Below are positions 28,840 through 39,352 of a DNA stretch of 64,000 nt, one piece after another. The notes beneath the pieces were generated by a model. It searched no databases. It was not told the origin of the DNA and saw only the letters and a list, made by a program, of their open reading frames with translations. Origin of the DNA: Homarus americanus (Eukaryota > Arthropoda > Malacostraca > Decapoda > Nephropidae). The stretch's first letter is position 1. Every line of letters begins with the position of its first letter. The position numbers and the translations under genes are program-made. The stretch lies in assembly GCF_018991925.1 (NCBI RefSeq), contig NW_024729696.1:350066-414065 (forward strand). The letters are read 5' to 3'.

Positions 28840-29560
28840 CAGTCGTGAACAGAAGTCCTGTCGCCCCTTGTGCTGTTCCACGAACACTGAGATTCAGACT
28901 CATGAACCCGAAGCAGTAGACACTGGTGCATTATTCTGCCCACACTGATTAGTCTTCACTTAGAATATGACTCCAATGTATGTGATCCACTGATCCATAT
29001 ATGCTGCTGGTGAATGTGATGTATTTCCTTCTTTGTGTACGAACCTCTGTCCTGCATGGCAGTGAACAGTGGCATTACCCACATGAATCTGACCTATATA
29101 TAGTGTCAATGAATATGATGCATTCTTTGTGTACGAACCTCTGTCCTGTATGGCAGTGAAAAGTGACATTACCCACATGAATCTGACCGACGTATATGTA
29201 TGTACAGTATGTGTGCGTGTGTGCATGTATATGTACGTGTACATGTATATGTGTATGTATATACGTATATGTATGTATATGTGTGTGTGTGTGTGTTTAC
29301 ATATATGTATATGTACTGTCAATGAATATGATGCAACTCTTTGTGTACGAACCTCTGTCCTGCGTGGCAGTGAGAAGTGATACCACCCTCAGTGTCAAGA
29401 CCTGACTGAATTACTCGGAATAGGCAAACTGTACTACAAGCTCTGCCAATAAATTTGTTAAACTAAAAAATTCTGCCCATAAATGCTTCGGATTCATGAG
29501 TCTGAATCTCAGTGTTCGTGGAGCAGCAGAAGAGGCGACAGTACATCTGTTCTACGACTG
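28840..29560. mobile_element. Tc1-type TIR element containing a tandem repeat
   Basis: About 77-bp inverted ends: CAGTCGTGAACAGAAGTCCT... at the left and, read inward from 29560, CAGTCGTAGAACAGATGTAC..., converging on the shared CCACGAACACTGAGATTCAG and ACTCATGAA. Both ends are flanked by TA. No coding frame is found; the interior is mostly tandem repeat. Confidence 0.88.
29006..29405. repeat. Three tandem copies of a ~90-bp unit plus GT/AT microsatellite
   Basis: Each unit contains GTGTACGAACCTCTGTCCTG, a GGCAGTGA block and, in copies one and two, ATTACCCACATGAATCTGAC. Units lie at about 29010-29098, 29102-29192 and 29318-29405; a TATGTA/GTGT microsatellite expands the second. A fourth, solitary unit with the same features sits at 41337-41425. 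Confidence 0.8.
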
Positions 29561-29879
29561 TACTACAACTCGTCTAAAACAACATACAGTAGGTGAGTTA
29601 TCCCTTACCAAAGTTTCTCGTTTTCTACCGTTTTCTGTGACTACAAGCACGGTGGATTTGAACGTTATGTAGCGTAATATGAATTAAAGAGATATTAAGG
29701 ATGACAATGATGTGCGCAGTACAAGAGGAGCACAGTGGTGGCTGAAAAGTATGATGAGATCCGGGTCCCTGTGAGTATAGTAGTCCTCGGAACATGCGGC
29801 AACAGAGTGCCCGCCAGCCACCACGCTCTCATTACAGTATATTGAAGTGCTTGACGTCATCTTCCTAAAGCTGACTGTA

Positions 29880-30170
29880 CCAACCAACTAACCAAACCTA
29901 ATTACACCAGCCTAACTAAAGCTAATCTAACATATGAACCTTCCCTAACCAAAGCTAAATTAACCAAACTTAACACAACTTAAATTAACCAAACTAACAT
30001 TACCAAAACTAAATTAAGCCAATTAATCTAACCAAACCTAAATTAATCAATCTAACCAGCCTAGCCTACCGTAACACCCTAATCTACCCTAACCAAATCA
30101 GATCAAACATATTCAACCAAAATTATCATAACCAAATCTAACTCTACCTAACCAAACCTACCCCAGGATC
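29880..30170. repeat. Degenerate AACCAAA/CTAACC-rich stretch
   Basis: Loose repeats of AACCAAACTAA type, without a fixed period. Similar short runs occur at 26600-26665 and 32480-32590. They are too irregular to call telomeric (TTAGG)n. Confidence 0.5.
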
Positions 30171-30365
30171 ATTAAGGTAGGCTGGTTTGTACTGTCTGCT
30201 GTCATTATGTCGTTGGAAGGCACTAAAAATCCATGATCTAATTTTAGTTACATGACGTCATGGGTTCCAACCAATCACAGCCTGGTTGCCTCGTGCTCTC
30301 TTGCCACGTGGGTCCTCCCGGTCGTCGACGGGAAGCTCTTGGGGCTGTCGTGAAAGTGTGTGTGT

Positions 30366-32296
30366 GTGTGGAAGAGAGAGAGAAGAGACGGCGGTGATAG
30401 AGAGAGGAGAGACGGCGTGTGGTAGAGAGAGACGGCGTGTGATAGAGAGAGAGACGGCGTGTGATAGAGAGAGGAGAGACGGCGGGTGATAGAGGAGAGA
30501 CGGCGTGTGATAGAGGAGAGACGGCGGTGATGAGTAAGACGGCGTGTGATAGAGAGAGAAGAGACGGCAGCGTGTGATGGGGAGAGAAGAGACGGCCGTG
30601 TGATGGGGAGGAGAGACGGCGTGTGAAGAGGAGAGACGGCGTGTGATAGAGAGGAGAGAGAAGAGACGGCGTGTGATAGAGAGAGAGAGAGAGAGGAGAG
30701 ACGGCGTGTGATAGAGAGGAGAGACGGGAGGGGGTGATGAGAGACGGAGATAGAGAGAGGAGAGACGGCGGTGATAGAGAGAGACGGCGATGATAGAGAG
30801 GAGAGACGGCGGTGATAGAGTGGTGTGATAGAGGAGACTATGGTGTGATAGAGACAGCGGTGATAGAGAGGAGAGACGAGCGGTGATAGAGGAGACGGCG
30901 TGTGATGGGGAGAGAAAGAGACGGCGGTGATAGAGAGAGAAGAGACGAAGTGATAGGAGAGATGGGAGAGACGGCGGTGAGAGAAGAGAGACGGCGTGTG
31001 ATAGAGAGAAGAGACGGCGGTGATAGAGAGGAGAGACGGCGTGATAGAGAGAGAAGAGAGAGAGAAGAGACGGCGGTGATAGAGAGAGACGGCGTGTGAT
31101 AGAGAGGAGAGACGGCGGTGATAGAGGAGAGATGGCGATAGAGGAGAGAGAGGAAGAGAGGAGAGACGCAGATAGAGAGAGGAGAGGTATAGAGGAGAGA
31201 CGGCGGTGATAGAGAGACGGCGGGAGAGAGAAGAGACGGCGGTGATAGAGAGAGGAGAGACGGTGGTGATAGAGAGAGACGGCGGGTGATAGAGAGAGAA
31301 GAGACAAGTAGGGATAGAGAGAGGAGAGACGGCGTGTGATAGAGAGAGGACGGCAGACGGCTATGTGTGATGTGATAGAGGAGATGGAGAGAGAGAAGGG
31401 GATAGAGGACAGGATGGCGTGTGATAGAGAGAAGAGACGGCGTGTGAGGAGAGACGGTGGGGATAGAGAGGAAGAGACTATGGTGATGGAGAGGAGGAGA
31501 GAGAGAGAAGAGACGGCGGTGATAGAGAGATGGTGGATAGAGAGCGGCGTGTGATAGAGAGAAGAGGATGGCGGTGATAGAGGAGAGACGGCGGTGACAG
31601 CGGTGATAGAGAGAGAGAGAGAGACGGCGTGTGATAGAGAGAGGAGAGTGATGACAAGATGAGAGAGAAGAGACGGCAGATAGAGAGAGACGGCGGGGAT
31701 AGAGAGAGAGAGACGGCGCAGATAGAGGAGAGAGACGGCGTGTGATAGAGAGAGAAGAGATTTATGGTAGGATGAAAGAGAAGAAGAGAGCGGTGATGGG
31801 GAGGAGGGAGAGAGAGACGGCGTGTGATGGGGAGAGAAGAGTGTGATAGAGAGAGAGCGGTAAGTGGTGGATGAGAGAGAGGAGAGACGGCGTGTGATAG
31901 AGAGAGAAGAGACGGTGGTGAGAGAGAAGAGACGGCGGTGATGAGAGAGAGAGAGACGTGTGGTAGAGAGAGAGTGTGTGAGAGGACGGCAGAGAGAAGG
32001 AGGATGGTGTGTGGTAGAGAGGAGGAGATTAAGTGGTGACAGAGAGAGGAGAGACGGCGGTGATAGAGAGAGAAGAGACGGCGGTGATAGAGAGAGGAGA
32101 GACGGCGTGGATGTGGAGAAGAGACGGCGGTGATAGAGAGGGAGGAGAGAGGAAGGATTTATGGTGAGACATGTGAGCAGAGAAGAGACGGCGTGTGGTG
32201 GTGAGGAAGAGACGGCGTGTGATAGAGAGAGGAGAGACGGCGTGTGGTAGAGAGAGACGGCGTGTGATAGAGAGAGAGACGGCGTGTGATAGAGAC
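30366..32296. repeat. 1.9-kb GA-rich minisatellite
   Basis: Variable-length tandem copies around GAGAGACGGCGTGTGATAGA and the variant GAGACGGCGGTGATAGAGAG. The minus strand stays open for 682 codons because the unit contains no stop in that frame; the product would be a Ser/Leu/His repeat (SLYHRRLFSLSHAVS), so I do not treat it as a gene. Confidence 0.93.
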
Positions 32297-33690
32297 TAAA
32301 AGGCACAAAGAAAAGCCTCAGGAGATTTTGCTTATATCAGGGCAGTGTGTTAAGAGGTGTGATAGTGATAAAATATTAAGTGGAGGAAATTATTGTTGAT
32401 GCAATAGAAGCTGTCTGGTAACGCGGTAAATACCAGAGCTCTTTCATATATATCTCCGTTAAAGATCACCTGACGATTAACCATCATAACCTAACCTTAC
32501 CATAACTCTAAATTAACATAACCTAACCTTAGCTAAAGATTAACCACCCCTCTCATGTTAACCTAAAGCCTAATTTAACTCCCATTCCCAAGTTGCGTTA
32601 GTGCGGTTAATCCTCGGGTGAAATAAGCTGGGGGGGGAGGAGGGTTTCAATCTCATAAATTCGACTATAAGTTCATGTGATATATTTGCGATCTTAAAAG
32701 AGTATGGATATTAACATCATAGCAACATAGAATTCATTCACTTGTAGAGAACGAATCTGGACCATTTCTTTTTGGCCTACACTGTTTATTACTTTACTCT
32801 ATCTAAACCTCCCAGGGTCTAAACTCATACCTTAAATCCACACTGTCATAAACTGGTCGACTGTTGTATTTATAGGCAACAGGTAACTTGTGATCGACAG
32901 TCTCTTATTGGTGGATTCCCTGACCAATGACTGCGTGATATATAGGTAAAAAAATAAACATTGCGAAGGTGAAAGAGAAATTGGAGAATATGCTCTTCCA
33001 AGTATCTCTTGCAAGTCGTAGTTTTAAAGTATAATAACATCTCTTATCTAAGACATGTACAGTTTCCCATACGTATAAGTCTTGAGGAAATCGGAAATAT
33101 TTGTGGATTTTAATCTTTTCCAACCCTTATACTATGCTGGGTAGAAAAAAATACGTTTTTGTTTTTAAAGCGACCAAATGTCTCTGGATTGATTTATTTC
33201 GCTTTCGCTATAGTTGTTACCATGAAAACTCTTAGGTTAAAGAAGTTGTTCTTGAATACGACAATAGAGTCCCAGTTTAAGATATGCCAGAGGTAATAAC
33301 GTTTTCATTTTTTTTCAGGTGAACCAGGCAGGATAAATCACATACGTGTGTGTTATAGTGTGTTCATAAGTTGGATAAAAATAATTATGCTAATGTATAA
33401 AACGTTGCGTATCCTTTGTTAATTTAAGGAGATTGTGATATTATTTGAAACAAAAAAAATGACCGAAACAAATCTGTATATCATTATATGAGGCCACTGC
33501 AACCACGGGCATTGTTAGTTGAGCTGATTTCTTTTCCTTTACTGTTTTTATCAGTAACAGTAAAATTTATCATAATACTCCGGTTTGACGTTTTCTGCAA
33601 CAACTTGAGCGAGTGAAGTAACATCAGTTGGGCAAATCCTAATTTACAAATTAGTAATATTATTTTTATTTTTTATTTTTTATTTTTTTT
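32297..33690. other. Gene-free stretch
   Basis: AT-rich, with a short AACCTAACC-type run at 32480-32590 and the half hairpin at 32607-32637. No exon, TIR element or RNA gene could be supported. Confidence 0.4.
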
Positions 33691-33691
33691 T

Positions 33692-33744
33692 ACGGGATTA
33701 GCCCACCAGAGCACAGATCAATGACCCAGGCTTGGGGAGAAAAT

Positions 33745-33828
<84 letters not shown>

Positions 33829-34020
33829 GCAATCAGTAAAAAATTTTAAAACAATATATAATAATATTATATTATATTATATAATATTATAATATAATAT
33901 AATATAATATAATATAATAGGACCATAAATAGAAGAAAAAATAGTAAATAGTGAGAAACGATATAAATGTTGCCAAAGTGAAAGACAATTGGAACCCTGC
34001 AATTATGTGTAAATGAGGCT
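33692..34020 (-). mobile_element. SINE-like element, inverted copy with (AAT)n
   Basis: Read on the minus strand: CAATTGTCTTTCACTTTGGC, then ATATCGTTTCTCACTATTTA, an (ATT)n run, and the end GGTGGGCTAATCCCGTAAAA. The same order is seen on the plus strand at 36985-37251, which fixes it as one element family with an internal trinucleotide array and a poly(A)-like tail. Confidence 0.75.
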
Positions 34021-34225
34021 TTTCGTCTTATTAATTCTCCTCCTTTAGTAGATAATCTTTTTCCCTTTCTCTTCGCCGCTCTCTCTTTTACAGGTACTTT
34101 AATGGGCAATGGTCGGTGAATTTTACATCCTGTGTACCGCCGGCAAGGCCGTGGGCTCGTAACACTTGTCTTGACCGTGGTGCCCACCGTTTCTCTGTGG
34201 ATATCGGTCACACTAGAATAACCCG

Positions 34226-34470
34226 TTATAGTACACTTTCCTCACACAGCTAAGCTGTGGAATGCTCTGTCTTCTGTGTTTCCATACTCATACAATGTCT
34301 CGTTTCAAAAAGCTGGTTTTCAGGCACCTTCATGGTGTAGATTAATATAATCTTTTTCTTTTATATTGTTAACTTCTTTTACTCTTATTTCTTCGCCCCC
34401 CCCCCTCCCCCCAAGGCCCCGTTGTGGGTCGATGACCTGTGCCCGGGTGGGCTATTCCTCGTAAAAGAAA
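34226..34470 (+). mobile_element. LINE C-terminus and shared 3' tail
   Basis: The plus strand encodes HTAKLWNALSSVFPYSYNVS-like residues, the C-terminal 'LWNSLPxxVFP..YN' block of Jockey-type LINEs, followed by a tail CTTCGCCCCC...GACCTGTGCCCGGGTGGGCT...GTAAAAGAAAA. This tail is the same as the 3' end of the SINE-like copies at 36.8 and 33.7 kb. Confidence 0.65.
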
Positions 34471-34473
34471 AAG

Positions 34474-34627
34474 AAAAAAAAGTCAGATCAGCAACCTGTG
34501 ACTTGGTCACAATTTTTGTGATGCCATATGGCAGCAGGGTCTATCATTAGACAATACATTATGTTTCCAATATCTTCACAGGCGGTAGTACCTCCTTGCT
34601 TGATAGCTGCCTACTACCTATTTACTA
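34474..34627 (-). mobile_element. SINE-like 5' half, inverted
   Basis: Reverse complement of the module at 36828-36965: GGTAGTAGGCAGCT...ATTGGAAACATAATG...GCTGCCATATGGCATCAC...GTTGCTGATCTGAC. It immediately follows the LINE tail ending at 34470, so two oppositely oriented pieces meet there. Confidence 0.7.
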
Positions 34628-35132
34628 CCTGGCAGTGGTGGTGTCCGTATATTTTTGTCAACAAATATACTTTATTCTTTGCATAGTATTTATATATTTG
34701 CTTATTATCTGTTTTATTATTGTTATGTATAGTGTAGGAGTTTTGTGAATATTTCAGCAATAGTATTCAAGAGGCCAGACCCGGGGTACAGCGTGTTGCA
34801 TTGTAGTGTTGCCTTCTTACTTCTCTGTTTATGTCTGTTTTCTATGTACTGACCAACAATATATGGATTATAGAGGATCACCTGAAAATTATACACTCAA
34901 GTTTATTTTACTTGATCAAACACCTTCTTGCTATCTGGACGAGTTAGATTAAGTTAGGTTAGTCTCTATATGCTGTAATTATCTTATTTAAAAAAAAAAG
35001 TTTAGCACATTTACACATACAGAGGATGCATGGACGCGTGTATCACCCATCCTTCAGGCCGTTTAGAGAACAATTTAGTAAAAAATAAACAACCGGTATG
35101 GTCATTAATACGCATACTTCAGGTGTCGGTAT

Positions 35133-35310
35133 TATTTTTACTTTTACTTTTATCCTCTTCTCCACTGATAGGCTCGTTAGCAGCTTGGACGATCGGTCAC
35201 GTCTCTGTTACACACTGTTGGCAAGCACTGGACGTACTATTGGCTCTAGGATGTGTCTGTACCTGCGCAGTGTTCGTCAAATCTGGTCTTGAAAGCTCTC
35301 ACTCGTTGCC
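35133..35310 (-). mobile_element. CR1-like LINE 3' fragment
   Basis: The minus strand shows the same 3' end as the copies at 1727 and 3236: GTAACAGAGACGTGACCGAT, the stop, then GAGAAGAGGATAAAAGTAAA. Short and diverged. Confidence 0.6.
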
Positions 35311-36827
35311 GTCACAACAAACTCTAGTAGAGTGCAGTACAGAGCTGACAAGTGACAACACAGGGATACCAGGGCGCTGTGGTCACTTTATACCAGAACA
35401 AGAGCAGCTGGTCAAACCATCTACAGTATGTGTGGTGTCACAATCCTCGTCTCTGAAATTGTGATTAACTTCATAAATTATCCACACGTATCCTGATTTT
35501 TCTTGTTAAAAATATATATCTAAAGATGTGAGACTCACTCAGCAGGGTCTGGCTGCACTATAACTCAAGTATATCCCCCAGACTGATGTTAATAGAACGT
35601 ATCGTTAAACCAGTGTTTCAGTCTAATTTTTATTCCATGCTCGACATCATATTTTGCGGTTAATAAGTTAGATACGATCAAACATATCCAGTTAGGAGGA
35701 GGATTTAATGTACGAACCTCTAACAGTCTCCAGCAGGGCCTCTCCTTGTGACCACACCCATGAATCCAGTGCCAGGCAGTGCAACTTTAACCAAGCATGA
35801 CTTGGCTCGCCTGGCAACGCACTCAATACACTCCTTGGTAACAGCACCCCTGGTGCCTCTACTACGTCGTAGCTTTCATCGTGGTGTCAATCACGCCCTG
35901 GTTTATGTAAGAATTGTATTTAATATTGTTAGATATAAAGTAAGCTGAGACCGAGATTTCAGGCAACATTTTTTATGTTTAGTGAGTGAATTCTGGTTCT
36001 AGGATAATCTGGCAATCTTCCTACTTTGTTATTGACCCGCGTCTTACGTAATTCTTATTTTTTAACGCCATCTATTTTTTCCAGTTTTTTTTAGTTGTAT
36101 GGCAAAATGCTACATAGCCTATAAGTAGAAATAGAAGACCAAAGTTACACAAGTGATATAAAAAGTGAAACTAGTTACAAAAGTGGTATAAAAAGTGAAA
36201 CTAGACAATCATTTTACACTAATCATTACGGTTGTTGTGCTATGTTGAAAACAACGGGAAGTTTGAAATCAACTTAGAGTATGGTACATTAAGTGGACCT
36301 TGACAACAAGAGAACACACTCTGCTTTCATTTATTCATGCAAATCGAAGCATTATAGGAAAATATAAATAAGTTACAGTGTATATGAATTACTGAAAGAA
36401 TCATTCTACCAACAGTATTTCAAGTAGTGGTAAAATAAATGTATATGCAGTTAATATTTGGTGCGTGAGTGGTAGTTACGCCACTTATGGTTGTAACTCA
36501 GTACTTCTAGCCTGGAATTACGGGACTATAATATAAATCATAATGTATCTAGCCAGCATAATGTAACTGTCTGACAACTTTGCTTTGTCTACTGGTGTGA
36601 CGTCACATGAAACATATTTTTTTACTTAAGTACCTAAAATACGTTAAAAAAAACTTCCCACGTATGTATTGAATAGAAAAATTAATATTATTTTTGGTAT
36701 TGTTGACAATTTACACAAGTCGTTAACTCCAGACTGCATCCCAAAACAATGCATGAAATTCAATCGGATAAATAATCTTTATTGCATTTATTCTTCCCAT
36801 TAGCGTCACGATTATAACACCAACAAT

Positions 36828-37093
36828 GGACAATAGGTAGTAGGCAGCTGTCAAACAGGGAGGTACTACCGCCTGGGAAGATATTGGAAGCTATTTTGTT
36901 GTCTAATGATAGACTCTGCTGCCATATGGCATCACGAAAATTGTGACCAAGTCCCAGGTTGCTGATCTGACTTTCTGCCTCATTTACACACAATTGCAGG
37001 GTCTCAATTGTTTCTCTTACTTTGACAACACAACATACATATATCGTTTCTCACTATTTATCTTTTTTAATTTTTTGTATTTCTTTGTTTCTC

Positions 37094-37177
<84 letters not shown>

Positions 37178-37251
37178 ATTTTCGCCCCCCAGGCCCCGAT
37201 GTCGGTCAGTGACCTGTGCCCGGGTGGGCTAATCCCCGTAAAAAAAAAAAG
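36828..37251 (+). mobile_element. SINE-like element, most complete copy
   Basis: Begins TAGGTAGTAGGCAGCTGTCA, continues GGTACTACCGCCTGGGAAGA, GTCCCAGGTTGCTGATCTGA, CACAATTGCAGGGTCTCAAT, an (ATT)n array at 37095-37177, then GACCTGTGCCCGGGTGGGCT and AATCCCCGTAAAAAAAAAAA. Length about 420 bases, no ORF, A-rich end. The 3' part matches a LINE tail at 34395-34470. Confidence 0.75.
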
Positions 37252-37863
37252 TTAAACTAATGCAGTATCTTACCTCCTTTATTTTTTTTACCGAACGCAT
37301 CAACAAATGCCAACGAGTCGAGTTGCGTGTCACATCACGGCAAGTTATCAGTCATGCTGTAAAGTTGATTATATATTTAACAAGCATGTTTCTCGGAATA
37401 AAAAACAATCAGGGTTTCAATTTCCTACCAGTAACCCACAACACACAATATCGCTCGCACCACCACTTCTTTTTTTCTTTTTTTTAAGATTTGTAGGAAT
37501 ATTACCTACGCGGACCTTAAGCTAAAAGCTGGTCCGCCCCACACCACCACAAAGGCGCCTGTGATAAGTAAGCATGAAAGGAATTTGGAATCCGTTTTTT
37601 GTTCGGGGTACAGTACTGTCACCGCTGACTTTATGTAAGTAGATGACTTTGTTCTGTTTCCATCTTTAAACAAGGACTTATAGTTACTTAAGTAAGTGTC
37701 AGTCACTTAGAGCATACTGCTCACTTGTTTAAGTTACTTTCCATTTTTAATCAAGTATCACTGTACCTAAACAAAGTATCTTGCATTTTTTTAAGTGATT
37801 TTCATTCCTTCATGAAGTATTTACACTTCTCAAAGTTTTATCACGTGAGGTTGTGTTGAAGTT

Positions 37864-38106
37864 TTATCTCCCCTCATGTCGGTGGTGCGTGACTTCACGA
37901 AAAAATGGCCCTAGTTTACGATCTCTTTCAAGATTTTGAATGTCTCTGAGATCCTCCCCATTGTGTCTTGTCTGAAGAGTTGTTAGTCCGAAGGCTCTCG
38001 GTCTAATTGGATAATCGAGATGAAATAGTTCAGGAATCATTTTAGTTACTGTGTTGCACCTTTCCTGGGGATGTGAAGATCCTGGAGGTAAGGTAAGGTA
38101 ATCCAA
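37864..38106 (-). mobile_element. LINE reverse transcriptase fragment
   Basis: Minus-strand frame: TKMIPELFHLDYPIRPRAFG, LTTLQTRHNGEDLRDIQNLE. This corresponds to the RT thumb segment 'KMIPELRHLxYxxRLRxLGLTTLETRRxRGDLI' of CR1-like LINEs. Only about 80 codons remain. Confidence 0.7.
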
Positions 38107-38399
38107 ATGGGGACGTAAGAGAGATTTATAAATTTGAATGATTTTTTATTATTTGAAGATACAAGTTATGATTCCTAAACCTCTGTTGGCTTTTTTCTCC
38201 GCTGCTCCCACTTGTCGCGCTGCTTTCAGTGAACGATTTAACACAACGCCTTGTCAACAGTATACAGGGAAGTTTTAGTAATAAAATCGTTGTGATTAGA
38301 GTTGTCGTATCCTATGTGCAGAGTCCTACATTTTATAATGTTAAAAACCGTTTGCTAGTTGTTATCGCCGCTGGCTTCAACTACAGTGCTGGCGTTGCC

Positions 38400-39345
38400 A
38401 GATTACAGATTACAGATTGCCCCGGAGGGGGCTAGTTTATTGGGCACCCCCTTACATCCTGTGCAAGGTGAAGCGCAGAAGCGTTTACAGTGCCCAACTG
38501 GGAAGCATGCGGAGTTCATGCTTTCCTTTATGACTCATGCATTAAGGGCGTGGAAGCCTGAAGGGTCATGAGTTTTGTCAGCAAGTTACATAAAGTGACA
38601 GAATGATGAGTGTGTGGGGGGGGGGGATTCCCGGTATATTTTATCTGTTTATGGCAAAGAGTGGCAGGTCCCTAATAATGTCAAGTGCCAGGCCTGTGAC
38701 TAGGAGGAGGGATATCTGGTCAGGGAGGGAAGAGGTGTTGGTAACGGCTGGGGACCTGTAGGAGGAGGTCATAGGGCAAGTGAAGATGTAGTGACGGAGG
38801 GTGTGAGAGTCGGGTTGGCCACAAAGTTTACAAACAGTGCGGCCAGGCTCAGGGTTGCCAATGTACTCCCATAGGTACCTGTACCCTAGGTGCAGTCTCA
38901 TGTATATTATCTGTTGAGATCGAGTCAGAGATTGATACTCTTTGTAGTGGCGGTTGGAGTCACCGGTTACAGCGTCATAGAGGCATAGTGTGACGCTGCC
39001 CCGTTGTTTCAGGTGTGTCCATTTTACGTCGAATGCTTCTCGTTGTGTGGCGTGTATGCGAGATTTGAGATGATTCAGGGAGAGGGCGAGGGTGGCTTCA
39101 ATGTCTTCTTGTGTCGCTTCTTTGGCAAGTCGATCAACAGTGTCACAGGCAGTTATTCCTATATGTGACGGGATCCAAATAAACTTGACACGGATGTCAT
39201 CAGTTTGTTCTAGATTGGCGACGGCGGCTAGGGTGTGTTGGGCGGCAGGGGAGGAGGGGGAGGGTAATTTGAGCCTCGCTAGCGCAGAAGTGCTGTCACT
39301 GATTATCAGGAGGTTCCGGCGTTCAGTGCGAGCATAGGTTGCCCC
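38400..39345 (-). mobile_element. R1/Jockey-like LINE 3' half with intact RNase H domain
   Basis: A long minus-strand frame carries RNase H motifs: LLIISDSTSALARLK, VKFIWIPSHIGITACDTVDR, then a zinc-type CKLCGQPDSHTLRHYIFTC and the C-terminus LALDIIRDLPLFAINR with its stop at 38641. Downstream (towards 38400) is a 3' untranslated tail ending in repeats of the AATCTGT type. The 5' limit is at about 39345, where an oppositely oriented copy begins. Confidence 0.85.
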
Positions 39346-39352
39346 CTCATGA

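Noticed and set aside
29129..29405. Cys/Val/Tyr-rich plus-strand ORFs near 29.2 kb
   Set aside because: They are translations of a TATGTA/GTGT microsatellite within a tandem repeat.
30258..32306. 682-codon minus-strand ORF
   Set aside because: It is the translation of a GA-rich tandem repeat without stops; it has no domain, only Ser/Leu/His/Arg repeats.
35030..35464. 144-codon plus-strand ORF
   Set aside because: It is antisense to a CR1-like LINE 3' end; the same antisense frame appears at 3237-3515.
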